Positions 16,957 to 25,673 of a stretch of 64,000 nucleotides of DNA are shown piece by piece. The notes below the pieces were generated by a model. The model had not been told where the DNA came from. It saw nothing but the letters and a program-made list of their open reading frames with translations, and ran no database searches. Source of the DNA: Flavobacterium sp. (GTDB lineage Bacteria > Bacteroidota > Bacteroidia > Flavobacteriales > Flavobacteriaceae); assembly GCA_018883065.1 (NCBI GenBank), contig VEQT01000002.1, forward strand, positions 31,423-95,422, written 5' to 3'. The stretch's first letter is position 1, and each line of letters starts with the position of its first letter. Both the position numbers and the translations under genes were made by a program.

Positions 16957-17481
16957 CTAGAAATACATCTCTACCAAGCCTTCTGGCAGATTCATTTTAA
17001 CCTTCTTGTTGGGGCGATCAATTTCAATCAAAAACAGGTCAATCATGGGAATGAGTAGTTCAACCGAGCCGTTGAGTACTTCAAAAAGCGGTTGCGCCGT
17101 CGAGTCGTTTACCGATTGGATTACACCTATAACACCCAGGCGTTTATCTTCTATTTCAAAGCCGATCACTTCGTGGTAGTAGAATTTATTGCCTTCTAAT
17201 TTGGGCAATTGACTCAGCGGAAGATATACCGCACAGCCCACTAATTTGTCGGCTTCTTCTTCGTTGTCGACATCTTCAAATTGCACACGTAAAAAATCAT
17301 TTTTGTGCAAGGAACTGCTAGAAATAAAATATGGAACCAGATTTTTGTTGAACTCAACAAATACTGATTCCATATCTTCATATAATTCGGGTTCATCGGT
17401 GTCTAGATAGACAAGTACTTCTCCCTTAAAACTAAACTTTTTTGCGACTTTACCTAAATAGAAGCAATCCTCTTTACGCAT
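16957..17481 (-). CDS. rimM: 16S rRNA processing protein RimM
   Basis: The 174-residue protein has the RimM N-terminal barrel (FYLGKVAKKFSFKGEVLVYL, about 7-26), then the conserved VQFEDVDNEEEADKLVG. A PRC-barrel follows (about 100-174) with FEIEDKRLGVIG and NGSVELLIPMIDLFLIEID. RimM binds ribosomal protein S19 and assists maturation of the 30S head. It follows rpsP by 13 bases in the same direction, the usual bacterial gene order. Length is normal. Confidence 0.95.
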   Translation of the reverse strand: MRKEDCFYLGKVAKKFSFKGEVLVYLDTDEPELYEDMESVFVEFNKNLVPYFISSSSLHKNDFLRVQFEDVDNEEEADKLVGCAVYLPLSQLPKLEGNKFYYHEVIGFEIEDKRLGVIGVIQSVNDSTAQPLFEVLNGSVELLIPMIDLFLIEIDRPNKKVKMNLPEGLVEMYF

Positions 17482-17494
17482 GAGTCGCTAAAAA

Positions 17495-18127
17495 TTAGGC
17501 TTCTTCGCCTTCGCTAGCTGCTTCTTCTGATGCAGGAGCTTCTTCAACAGCTGGAGCCTCTTCAGCCACTACTTCTTCAGCAGCAGGAGTTTCTTCTACA
17601 GCTACTTCAGCTACCACTTCTTCAGCGCTTTCTTCGGCAACTACTTCTTCTTGTTCTGCTTCTTGTGCAGCAACTTCTGCTTCAGCAGCAGCAGCCATAC
17701 GTTTAGCATTTACTTCTTTTTCAGCTTTCAAGGCTTTGGCTTTTGCATCAGCTTGTGCTTTTGACAATCCATCTTTTTTTGCATCTACTTTACCCGCTTT
17801 TGCTTCTAACCAAGCGGCAAGTTTAGCATCAGCTTGTTCTTGCGTTAAAGCACCTTTTCGAATACCGCCATCCAAGTGGTGTTTCAATAACGCTCCTTTG
17901 TACGAAAGAATCGCTCTTGCGGTATCAGTTGGTTGAGCACCATTGTGTAACCATTGCACTGCGCTATCCAAGTTTAATTCGATAGTTGCAGGGTTAGTGT
18001 TTGGATTGTACGTACCAATTTTTTCAAGGTATTTACCATCTCTTTTTGAGCGAGCATCAGCCGCTACTACCCAGTAAAAAGGTTTCCCTTTTTTACCATG
18101 TCTTTGTAATCTAATTTTTACTGACAT
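17495..18127 (-). CDS. rpsP: 30S ribosomal protein S16 with long acidic tail
   Basis: The first 80 residues are a standard S16 (VKIRLQRHGKKGKPFYWVVA, then KYLEKIGTYNPNTNP and WLHNGAQPTDTARAILSYKG). The protein then continues to 210 residues, against about 80-90 in E. coli. The extension holds a Lys/Ala-rich helical part (about 95-145) and a Glu/Ala/Val-rich tail with repeated VVAEE and EEAPA units (about 150-210). Long S16 tails are common in this phylum. rimM follows in the same operon. The tail may be disordered and lie outside the small subunit. Confidence 0.96.
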   Translation of the reverse strand: MSVKIRLQRHGKKGKPFYWVVAADARSKRDGKYLEKIGTYNPNTNPATIELNLDSAVQWLHNGAQPTDTARAILSYKGALLKHHLDGGIRKGALTQEQADAKLAAWLEAKAGKVDAKKDGLSKAQADAKAKALKAEKEVNAKRMAAAAEAEVAAQEAEQEEVVAEESAEEVVAEVAVEETPAAEEVVAEEAPAVEEAPASEEAASEGEEA

Positions 18128-18322
18128 AATCGTGTGATTAAATTTTGAGGTACTCGACCTCGGTTAATTAAGGGCGCAAATATACAATTAATATTCAAAA
18201 ATGCTAATCCCTTGTGCAATAATATTTAAGCGCTTATTTTTCTTGACTCGTTGTCGAATTTTTGTAAATTAATGTAGTGAGTTTGGTTTAAAAAGTTATT
18301 TTTGTTCTTTAAAATTTCAAAA

Positions 18323-18826
18323 ATGAAAAAAATACTTGCTCTAGCTCTGGTTGCTATTTCACTCCAGTCTTGTACAGAAGATATTCAGTTTAATGACAAA
18401 TCGGTGTTTCAATGTGTGAAAGACAACCAAGCTTGGAAAGGAGGAGATGCAGTGGCTACTTTTTATGCAGATGGTAAATTTACTATTGAAGGGTTTAAGT
18501 TAAATGAGTCCATGTCATTAACAGTGCCAAAACCAACTACCCTAATTGATCCAAATTTCCCAAACACGTATGTGCGCCACACTTTTGGAACCACACTTAA
18601 TCGAACAGCATCTTATTCCTATATCATTAACACAGTTGAAACCAATTACACTACTGGAATTGGAATAGGAAATGGCGAAATAGAAATTACGGAATACGAT
18701 GGGGAGTATGTGTCGGGAAATTTTCGATTCAACGCTGTTAATCCTGATGCAACTTCAGAAGAGCCAGATAATGTAAATGTGCAAGGCGGTTATTTTTACA
18801 AAGTTAAAATAGTTGACGGCCTATAA
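18323..18826 (+). CDS. lipoprotein of the DUF6252 type
   Basis: The start is ATG 18323, giving 167 residues; the frame is open from a TTG at 18302. The signal peptide has lipobox ISLQSC-T. The mature part has FQCVKDNQAWKGGDAVATFYADGKFTI-type sequence early and the closing pattern EYDGEYVSGNFRFNAV followed by GGYFYKV, which fits the DUF6252 family of Bacteroidota lipoproteins. Function is unknown. It is a single gene bounded by the rpsP upstream region and a terminator at 18849-18878. Confidence 0.7.
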   Translation: MKKILALALVAISLQSCTEDIQFNDKSVFQCVKDNQAWKGGDAVATFYADGKFTIEGFKLNESMSLTVPKPTTLIDPNFPNTYVRHTFGTTLNRTASYSYIINTVETNYTTGIGIGNGEIEITEYDGEYVSGNFRFNAVNPDATSEEPDNVNVQGGYFYKVKIVDGL

Positions 18827-18848
18827 ATAGCAATGACAATCTCTAATT

Positions 18849-18878
18849 CTAAACCGCTTTCTACAGGCGGTTTTTTTA
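18849..18878 (+). terminator. rho-independent terminator
   Basis: AAACCGC and GGCGGTTT pair around an 8-base loop and are followed by seven T residues, 25 bases after the lipoprotein stop. Confidence 0.8.
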
Positions 18879-18959
18879 TTATTGGTAATTTTACTTGATT
18901 TATAGTGCTTTAGAATTATATACCGCTATATTTGTTCCAATTATTATAAATAAGTACAT

Positions 18960-19295
18960 ATGAACATTTTTGTTGGAAGTCTTCCATTCAGTATTGAGGA
19001 AGCAGATTTAAGAGAGTCTTTTGAGGCTTACGGTGCAGTTGATTCTGTAAAAATTATTTCGGATAAATTTACCGGAAGAAGCAAAGGATTTGGTTTTGTT
19101 GAAATGCCTAATGACGACGAAGCGCAAAAAGCGATCGACGAATTAAATGGGGCTACCGTTCAAGGTCGTGCCATTGTGGTAAACAAATCAGAGCCAAAAC
19201 CAGAAGGCGAAAGACGTTCTTTTAACAGCAACAGAGGTGACTCTAGAGGCGGTTACGGAGGAAACAATCGCGGTGGAAACCGAGGAGGTTATTAA
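18960..19295 (+). CDS. RRM RNA-binding protein with RGG-like tail
   Basis: The 111-residue protein is a single RNA recognition motif with RNP2 IFVGSLPF (3-10) and RNP1 KGFGFVEM (42-49). A 25-residue tail rich in Gly, Arg and Asn follows (GGYGGNNRGGNRGGY). Such glycine-rich RRM proteins bind RNA and are common in Bacteroidota and cyanobacteria, where some are cold-induced. A TATATTTG -7 element at 18927-18934 gives a leader of about 20 bases. The target RNA is unknown. Confidence 0.93.
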   Translation: MNIFVGSLPFSIEEADLRESFEAYGAVDSVKIISDKFTGRSKGFGFVEMPNDDEAQKAIDELNGATVQGRAIVVNKSEPKPEGERRSFNSNRGDSRGGYGGNNRGGNRGGY

Positions 19296-19483
19296 TTAGA
19301 AGGATAAAATCTAGGTTTAGATTTTCTTTATAATTTTTTAAATCAACCATTCTTAAAGCTGAAAATTCAGTTTTGGGAATGGTTTTTTGTTGATAACTTC
19401 CCGCGAATCGCTGCTCAAAAAAAATTAAATTTGGAACTCCTTGGCAAAAGGAGCAAACGCTTCTTTGGACTTCAAATTCAGCT

Positions 19484-22400
19484 ATGTATTTAATTTTTGA
19501 TACCGAAACCACCGGCTTGCCCAAACGTTGGGATGCCCCCTTGTCTGACACTAACAATTGGCCACGCTGTGTGCAAATTGCTTGGCAATTACACGACGCC
19601 ATGGGAGGCATTTTGGAGCACCGTGATTTTTTGATCCAGCCCGAAGGCTATAATATTCCTTACGAAGCTGAAAATATTCACGGTATTTCAACCGAGTTGG
19701 CCCAAGCGCAGGGTGTTCCGTTGGCAGAAGTTTTGGCCCAATTTCAAGCTGTTCTCCAAAAAACACAATTTGTAGTTGGGCAAAATGTAAGCTTTGATTT
19801 GAACATCATGGGCTGCGAGTTTTTCCGTTTAGAAATGGAAAACCCCTTAACCGGAAAGCCCGTTTTAGATACCTGTACCGAAGTCACCGCATCCTTGTTG
19901 CAGTTGCCAGGCGGTCGAGGCGGCAAATATAAATTACCCACACTAACCGAGCTACACTCTTTTTTATTTCAAGTGCCTTTTGCCGAGGCACACAACGCTA
20001 CCGCCGATGTCGAGGCCACAAGCCGCTGTTTCTTAGAATTGATTCGTTTAGAGGTATTTACTCCGCAAGAATTGCGCGTAGAAGGTGGTTATTTTCAAGA
20101 ATTTCAGCATAAAAATCCCCGTCCAATTGCTTTATTGGGCTTGCAGCACGCCAATCTTAAGGAAGCTTCTGCGCGTTTGCGTCAACAGCAAGGTGATGCG
20201 CAAGTACCCTCGCTGTCTAAGCAAGAGGTGTCCAACAATATTGAGGTTTTAGAAGCCGCCACATTTGCGCATTTACATAACCACACCCAATTTTCGGTAT
20301 TGCAATCTACCATTAGTGTAGCCAGTTTGGTTGCTGAGACGGCGGCCCAACGCATGCCGGCCGTAGCTCTTACTGATCACGCCAATTTGATGGGAGCTTT
20401 TCATTTTGTGCGCGACATTTTAAATCATAATAAATCAGTAGATAGCAAAAATGCTGCTGCCATAGAAAAAGGTGAAGAGCCCAATCATGTGCCTATCAAG
20501 CCCATAGTAGGTTGTGAGTTTTTTGTCTGCGAGGACCATTTGGATAAGTCTAGAAAAGACAACGGCTACCAAGTTGTGTTCTTGGCTAAAAACAAAAATG
20601 GCTACCACAATTTGGCCAAATTATCCTCGATTGCTTACACCGATGGTTTTTATTATGTGCCTCGTATAGATAAAAAATGTATTGTACAATACAAAGAAGA
20701 TCTGATGGTCTTGTCAGGAAATTTGTATGGTGAGGTGCCCAATAAATTATTGAATTTGGGCGAAAACCAAGCCGAAGAAGCACTCCTATGGTGGAAACAA
20801 CAGTTTGGTCCTGATTTCTATTTGGAACTCATGCGCCACAACCAAGAAGACGAAAATCGGGTTAATCAAGGATTGTTATCCCTTTCTAAAAAACATCAAG
20901 TTCCCGTTATAGCGACTAACAATACATTTTACATTAAAAAAGCCGATGCCAATGCGCACGATATTTTACTCTGTGTGCGCGACGGCGAAAAGCAAAGTAC
21001 TCCCGTTGGCCGTGGTCGTGGCTATCGTTATGGATTGGCCAATCATGAATATTATTTTAAGTCGGGAGCCGAGATGAAGCAATTGTTTCAAGACATTCCC
21101 GAGGCAATTACCACTATACAAACGATAATAGATAAGGTTGAAATTTACAACTTGGCTCGAGAAGTATTGCTGCCTAAGTTTGAAATTCCATTAGAATTTG
21201 TTGTGCCAGAAGATGCCCAAGATGGGGGCAAACGCGGAGAAAATAAGTATCTAAAAGAACTCACCTTTAAAGGGGCTCAACGCCGGTATGCCGAAATTAC
21301 TCCCGAGATTCAAGAGCGCGTCGATTTTGAGTTGCTCACCATAGAAAATTCGGGCTATCCAGGCTATTTTTTGATTGTACAAGACTTTATTGCAGCAGCC
21401 CGAGAAATGGGGGTTTCGGTTGGGCCGGGAAGGGGATCGGCAGCCGGATCGGTGGTGGCTTATTGTTTGGGCATTACCAACATTGATCCGCTCAAGTACA
21501 ATTTACTTTTTGAGCGTTTCCTCAATCCCGATCGTGTGTCTTTACCCGATATTGATATTGATTTTGATGACGAAGGACGAAGCAGCGTGATGGATTACGT
21601 GATCAACAAATACGGATCCAAACAAGTGGCTCAAATTATAACCTACGGTACCATGGCCGCCAAATCGGCTATACGAGATACGGCACGGGTGTTGGATTTG
21701 CCTTTGTTTGAAGCCGATAAAATTGCCAAACTCATTCCCAATAACATTAATTTAGCCAAGATTTTTTCGCTCGATGATGCCAAACTCAAAGCGGCGCTTC
21801 GTCCCGAAGATTTTGAAAAAGTAAAAGAACTGAAAGCTCTGGCAGGGGCCCAAGATTTAGGTTCCGAGACTTTGCAACAAGCGCAGTTATTAGAGGGCAA
21901 TTTGCGCAATACGGGAATTCATGCCTGTGGAGTAATCATTACCCCCGATGATATCACCAATTTTGTTCCAGTAGCCACGGCCAAAGACTCCGATTTGTAT
22001 GTCACCCAATTTGACAACTCGGTAGTAGAAAGCGCGGGTTTGCTCAAAATGGATTTCTTGGGCTTGAAAACCCTTACCTTAATTAAGGATACTGTAAAAT
22101 TGGTGAAATACCGTTCGGGCATCGATTTAAATCCTGATGCCTTCCCAATTGATGATTTGAAAACCTATGAATTGTTTCAACGGGGAGAAACAGTGGGGAT
22201 TTTTCAGTACGAGAGTCCGGGAATGCAAAAATACATGAAGGAACTTAAGCCTACGGTTTTTGATGATTTGATTGCGATGAACGCCTTGTACCGACCTGGA
22301 CCAATTGCGTATATACCGAGTTTCATCAAACGTAAAAACGGCGAAGAACCCATTGAATATGATTTGGATGCTTGCGAAGAATTACTCAAAGACACGTATG

Positions 22401-24004
22401 GCATTACCGTATACCAAGAGCAAGTGATGTTGCTTTCGCAGAAACTAGCCGATTTTTCTAAAGGTGACGCCGACGTGTTGCGTAAAGCTATGGGAAAAAA
22501 ACAACGCGATGTACTCGACAAGATGAAGCCGAAATTCATTAGTCAAGCTGCGGCCAAAGGACATCCGGAAGACAAATTAGAAAAAATTTGGAAAGACTGG
22601 GAAGCCTTTGCCGAATATGCCTTCAACAAATCGCACTCCACGTGTTACGCCTGGATTGCCTACCAAACGGCCTACCTAAAAGCCAATTATCCAGCCGAAT
22701 ATATGGCGGCGGTGCTGTCTAACAATATGAATGACATTAAGCAAGTTTCCTTTTTTATGGAGGAATGTAAGCGCATGGGCTTGGCTGTATTGGGTCCCGA
22801 TGTCAATGAATCGTTTTATAAGTTTACGGTAAATCAAAATTATGCCATCCGATTTGGCATGGGTGCGATAAAGGGAGTAGGATCGGGTGCTGTACAAACC
22901 ATCGTCGAGCACCGTAAAGACGGAAAATACCGATCTATATTTGATTTGGCCAAACGCATTGATTTGCGGGCAGCCAACAAAAAAGCTTTCGAAAATTTAG
23001 CCTTGGCTGGTGGTTTTGATTCGTTTGCCGGTACTACACGAGCGCAGTATTTTCATGACGAGGGTGACGGAATCTCATTTTTAGAAAAGGCCATACGGTA
23101 TGGTAATAAATTCCAAGAAAACGAAAATTCTTCTCAGGTGAGTTTATTTGGCGAAGCCAGTGATGTACAAATTCCTGAGCCGGTTGTGCCGCCTTGCGAA
23201 GATTGGAATACGATGGAAAAATTGGCCAAAGAAAAAGAAGTGGTGGGTATTTATATTTCGGGACATCCGCTCGATGATTACAAATACGAGATCAAGTATT
23301 TTTGCAATGCCAAGCTCGAAATGCTCAAGAATTTAGAAGCCCATGTAAATAAAAACCTTTCGTTTGGCGGAATCATCACCCAGGTACAGCATCGTGTGAC
23401 CAAAAACGGAAAAGGTTGGGCAACTTTTGTTTTGGAGGGGTATGATGAGAGTTTTGAATTCCGAATTTTTAATGAAGAATACCTGAAATTCAAGCATTTT
23501 TTAATTCAAAATAATTTCACTTACCTCAAATTATTGGTCAAGGAAGGTTGGCCCGACAAAGAAACCGGCAAGAAAACAGAGCCGCGTATTCAATTTACGG
23601 CCTTGCAATATTTACAAGATGTGCTGCCTAGTTTTGCCAAAAAATTGGTGTTGCACCTTAATATTGCCGACTTATCTCCCCAACTGGTGACCGAATTGTC
23701 CCAGTTGTTTCATGGGCACAAAGGAGAGCAAACCGTGAGTTTTGAGGTAATGGAACTCGAACACCTAAAACGCCTCATTGAACCCGAAGTTCTGGCGATT
23801 GCTGCGCCCGAAGAAGGTGCAGAGGAGTTGGTTGACGCCGAACTTACCCCCAACGACGAGGAAGAAGTGTTGGTTCCCACCGAAGTAGAAGAAACCAAAA
23901 TCATTACGCGTTTGTCCATGCCCAGCCGCAAACTCAAAGTGGCGATCAATGCTGATTTGTTGAGCGAAATTGAACGGTTGGGATTGAAATTTAAGTTGAA
24001 TTAA
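19484..24004 (+). CDS. dnaE: DNA polymerase III alpha subunit with fused N-terminal 3'-5' exonuclease
   Basis: The 1506-residue replicase starts with a DnaQ-like DEDDh exonuclease (about 1-195): Asp 6 and Glu 8 in FDTETTG, GQNVSFDLN near 100, and HNATADVEA near 170. The PHP domain begins near 261 (FAHLHNHTQFSV), retaining His-x-His and DHANLMGAFHF. The polymerase core carries GPGRGSAAGS and the catalytic aspartates in LPDIDIDFDDEGR (about 685-695). A QVSLFG clamp-binding motif lies near 1218, followed by an OB-fold. E. coli DnaE (1160 residues) lacks the N-terminal module, so this protein can polymerise and proofread on one chain. The 18 bases at its 3' end are duplicated at 25265-25282. Confidence 0.97.
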   Translation: MYLIFDTETTGLPKRWDAPLSDTNNWPRCVQIAWQLHDAMGGILEHRDFLIQPEGYNIPYEAENIHGISTELAQAQGVPLAEVLAQFQAVLQKTQFVVGQNVSFDLNIMGCEFFRLEMENPLTGKPVLDTCTEVTASLLQLPGGRGGKYKLPTLTELHSFLFQVPFAEAHNATADVEATSRCFLELIRLEVFTPQELRVEGGYFQEFQHKNPRPIALLGLQHANLKEASARLRQQQGDAQVPSLSKQEVSNNIEVLEAATFAHLHNHTQFSVLQSTISVASLVAETAAQRMPAVALTDHANLMGAFHFVRDILNHNKSVDSKNAAAIEKGEEPNHVPIKPIVGCEFFVCEDHLDKSRKDNGYQVVFLAKNKNGYHNLAKLSSIAYTDGFYYVPRIDKKCIVQYKEDLMVLSGNLYGEVPNKLLNLGENQAEEALLWWKQQFGPDFYLELMRHNQEDENRVNQGLLSLSKKHQVPVIATNNTFYIKKADANAHDILLCVRDGEKQSTPVGRGRGYRYGLANHEYYFKSGAEMKQLFQDIPEAITTIQTIIDKVEIYNLAREVLLPKFEIPLEFVVPEDAQDGGKRGENKYLKELTFKGAQRRYAEITPEIQERVDFELLTIENSGYPGYFLIVQDFIAAAREMGVSVGPGRGSAAGSVVAYCLGITNIDPLKYNLLFERFLNPDRVSLPDIDIDFDDEGRSSVMDYVINKYGSKQVAQIITYGTMAAKSAIRDTARVLDLPLFEADKIAKLIPNNINLAKIFSLDDAKLKAALRPEDFEKVKELKALAGAQDLGSETLQQAQLLEGNLRNTGIHACGVIITPDDITNFVPVATAKDSDLYVTQFDNSVVESAGLLKMDFLGLKTLTLIKDTVKLVKYRSGIDLNPDAFPIDDLKTYELFQRGETVGIFQYESPGMQKYMKELKPTVFDDLIAMNALYRPGPIAYIPSFIKRKNGEEPIEYDLDACEELLKDTYGITVYQEQVMLLSQKLADFSKGDADVLRKAMGKKQRDVLDKMKPKFISQAAAKGHPEDKLEKIWKDWEAFAEYAFNKSHSTCYAWIAYQTAYLKANYPAEYMAAVLSNNMNDIKQVSFFMEECKRMGLAVLGPDVNESFYKFTVNQNYAIRFGMGAIKGVGSGAVQTIVEHRKDGKYRSIFDLAKRIDLRAANKKAFENLALAGGFDSFAGTTRAQYFHDEGDGISFLEKAIRYGNKFQENENSSQVSLFGEASDVQIPEPVVPPCEDWNTMEKLAKEKEVVGIYISGHPLDDYKYEIKYFCNAKLEMLKNLEAHVNKNLSFGGIITQVQHRVTKNGKGWATFVLEGYDESFEFRIFNEEYLKFKHFLIQNNFTYLKLLVKEGWPDKETGKKTEPRIQFTALQYLQDVLPSFAKKLVLHLNIADLSPQLVTELSQLFHGHKGEQTVSFEVMELEHLKRLIEPEVLAIAAPEEGAEELVDAELTPNDEEEVLVPTEVEETKIITRLSMPSRKLKVAINADLLSEIERLGLKFKLN
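23987..24004. repeat. 18-bp direct repeat, left copy (dnaE 3' end)
   Basis: The last 18 bases of dnaE, including its TAA stop, recur exactly at 25265-25282 on the far side of the AAA ATPase gene. The two copies bracket a 1.26-kb segment, like a target or attachment-site duplication. Confidence 0.85.
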
Positions 24005-24049
24005 TGTTGATGGAATTCAATTCGAAACGTTATATTTTATAATATTTTG

Positions 24050-24093
24050 TGGTTACAACCATAAAAAATTATAATTTTTTGTGATTACAAGCA
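24050..24093. promoter_or_regulatory. paired operator-like repeats before the AAA ATPase gene
   Basis: TGGTTACAACCA (24050-24061), a perfect 5-bp inverted repeat around AC, is repeated imperfectly 32 bases later as TGATTACAAGCA (24082-24093). The longer shared word is TTTTGTGRTTACAA. The second copy fills the spacer between the -33 and -7 elements of the predicted promoter, a typical position for repression. Confidence 0.45.
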
Positions 24094-24109
24094 CAATTTA
24101 TTATGTTTG
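24078..24109 (+). promoter_or_regulatory. promoter of the AAA ATPase gene, leaderless geometry
   Basis: TTTG at 24078-24081 and TATGTTTG at 24102-24109 are separated by 20 bases. The expected transcription start falls on or next to the ATG at 24114, so the message would have little or no leader. Confidence 0.5.
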
Positions 24110-24113
24110 CAGC

Positions 24114-25229
24114 ATGATTGCTAGAACGATAACTCAAAATTTACATGCCGATTGCGACAATAAAAAGGCGGTTGTTGTTGTTGGACCAAGACAAGTAGGC
24201 AAAACCACCTTGATTCAAAAATTAGTCGAAGGCAAAACCACCTTGTTTCTAAATGGTGATGATCCGCAAACTCGATTGCAATTGGCCAATGCAAATCTTC
24301 AATTTCTATTACAACTGGTTATGGATTATGATACCATTGTAGTAGATGAAGCACAGCGAATAGCAAACATTGGTTTAACCATAAAATTACTTGTAGATGC
24401 AAAACTAAACAAGCAATTTATTCTTTCGGGTTCGTCATCATTAGATTTAGGGAATAAAATAAACGAGCCCTTAACGGGAAGAAAATGGGAACATCAATTA
24501 TTTCCACTTTCATGGAATGAAATCAAAAGCCATTATACATTTGCTGTTGCATTTGCTCGATTAGAGGAGTTTCTTATTTATGGAATGTATCCTGAAGTGG
24601 TAACCCATACAAACAAACAGAAAATACTTTTACAGCTATCGGGTAGTTATTTGTATCAAGATATATTAGAATTAGCAAACATTAAAAAACCTGATTTATT
24701 AATGAAATTGCTTCATGCATTAGCGATGCAATTGGGAAGTGAAGTATCCTACAATGAATTATCAAAAATACTTGGGGTAGACAGAATGACGGTGATCAAT
24801 TACATCGATTTGTTAGAAAAAGTGTATGTGGTTTTTAGACTTCATCCGTTTTCAAGCAATCAAAGAAATGAAATTACAGCAAAACCAAAAATTTATTTTT
24901 ACGATAATGGAATTCGAAACGCAATTGTAGGGCAATTTAGTCCGTTGCAAAGCAGATTAGATGTAGGCGCTTTATTTGAAAATTTTTTCATTAGCGAAAA
25001 AATGAAACAACTTAATTATCAGGGGTTTTATGGCAAAACACATTATTGGAGAAACAGCCAACAAGCAGAAATTGATTTTATCGAACGCATCGAAGACGAA
25101 ATTTCGGCCTATGAAATAAAATACAATCCAAACAAAAAAGTAAAATTCACCAAATCATTTACAGAAAAATATCATCCAAAACACACCTTTGTGGTGCATA
25201 AAGATAATTTTTGGTCGTATTTACAGTAA
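24114..25229 (+). CDS. AAA ATPase with C-terminal DUF4143 domain
   Basis: From ATG 24114 the protein has 371 residues; a GTG at 24081 is in frame but lies inside the promoter. Walker A is GPRQVGKTT (about 24-32) and Walker B is TIVVDEAQRI (about 75). The sensor region is QFILSGSSSLDLGNK. The C-terminal half (about 180-371) is DUF4143-like, with YNELSKILGVDRMTVINYIDLLEK as a winged-helix segment and THYWRNSQQAEIDFIE resembling the nuclease-like core (E-x-D). These proteins are widespread, often mobile, and of unknown role. The gene is wedged between dnaE and the probable dnaE terminator, flanked by an 18-bp duplication. Confidence 0.88.
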   Translation: MIARTITQNLHADCDNKKAVVVVGPRQVGKTTLIQKLVEGKTTLFLNGDDPQTRLQLANANLQFLLQLVMDYDTIVVDEAQRIANIGLTIKLLVDAKLNKQFILSGSSSLDLGNKINEPLTGRKWEHQLFPLSWNEIKSHYTFAVAFARLEEFLIYGMYPEVVTHTNKQKILLQLSGSYLYQDILELANIKKPDLLMKLLHALAMQLGSEVSYNELSKILGVDRMTVINYIDLLEKVYVVFRLHPFSSNQRNEITAKPKIYFYDNGIRNAIVGQFSPLQSRLDVGALFENFFISEKMKQLNYQGFYGKTHYWRNSQQAEIDFIERIEDEISAYEIKYNPNKKVKFTKSFTEKYHPKHTFVVHKDNFWSYLQ

Positions 25230-25264
25230 TTTACTGCAATCATAGCATAGCTCATTTACCGCTA

Positions 25265-25282
25265 AAATTTAAGTTGAATTAA
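25265..25282. repeat. 18-bp direct repeat, right copy
   Basis: This is an exact copy of the dnaE 3' end (23987-24004), located 35 bases after the AAA ATPase stop codon and 8 bases before the bidirectional terminator. The sequence to its right is probably the original downstream flank of dnaE. Confidence 0.85.
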
Positions 25283-25290
25283 ACACCAAA

Positions 25291-25320
25291 CAAAAGGCCT
25301 AAATAATTTTAGGCCTTTTG
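25291..25320. terminator. bidirectional rho-independent terminator
   Basis: CAAAAGGCCTAAA and its exact complement surround a 4-base loop, with A and T runs on both sides. It serves the rightward ATPase (originally probably dnaE) and the leftward XRE gene. Confidence 0.9.
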
Positions 25321-25322
25321 TT

Positions 25323-25673
25323 TTATTTGTCGTGAAGTAACTTGAGTAACTGTACTTGTTCTTTTAGTGCTTGAATCGTTTCTTCGTATTGCTGGATTAG
25401 CTTATCAGGAATACTAATGTGATTTATTCCAATATATCCATCTTGTTTACAATTATTAAAAACCTGTTTATCATCAAACCCTAAAACCTCCATTGGGGGT
25501 ACTCCCATGATAGCCGAAATTTCATTTAGCCGGTTGATTGTGAGCTGAGTTTCTCCCGATTCTATTTTACTATAAGCTCTAGTTGATAGCCCAAGTTTTT
25601 GAGCCATATATTCTTGAGTAAAATTCTTTAATTCTCGAATTTGTTTGATTTTGGTTTCTGCTTGTTGTATCAT
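25323..25673 (-). CDS. XRE-family transcriptional regulator
   Basis: The 116-residue protein has a Cro/C1-type helix-turn-helix at about 8-62 (REL-KNFTQEYMAQKLGLSTRAYSKIESGETQLTINRL). A central segment EVLGFDDKQVF follows, then a C-terminal coiled coil (QYEETIQALKEQVQLLKLL) that probably dimerises. It is a DNA-binding repressor or activator with unknown targets. It is divergent from the unknown gene at 25797, and the 123 bases between them would hold shared control sites. Confidence 0.88.
   Translation of the reverse strand: MIQQAETKIKQIRELKNFTQEYMAQKLGLSTRAYSKIESGETQLTINRLNEISAIMGVPPMEVLGFDDKQVFNNCKQDGYIGINHISIPDKLIQQYEETIQALKEQVQLLKLLHDK

Noticed and set aside
19484-24004. Many open frames on both strands inside dnaE
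   Set aside because: All are shadows of the replicase reading frame.
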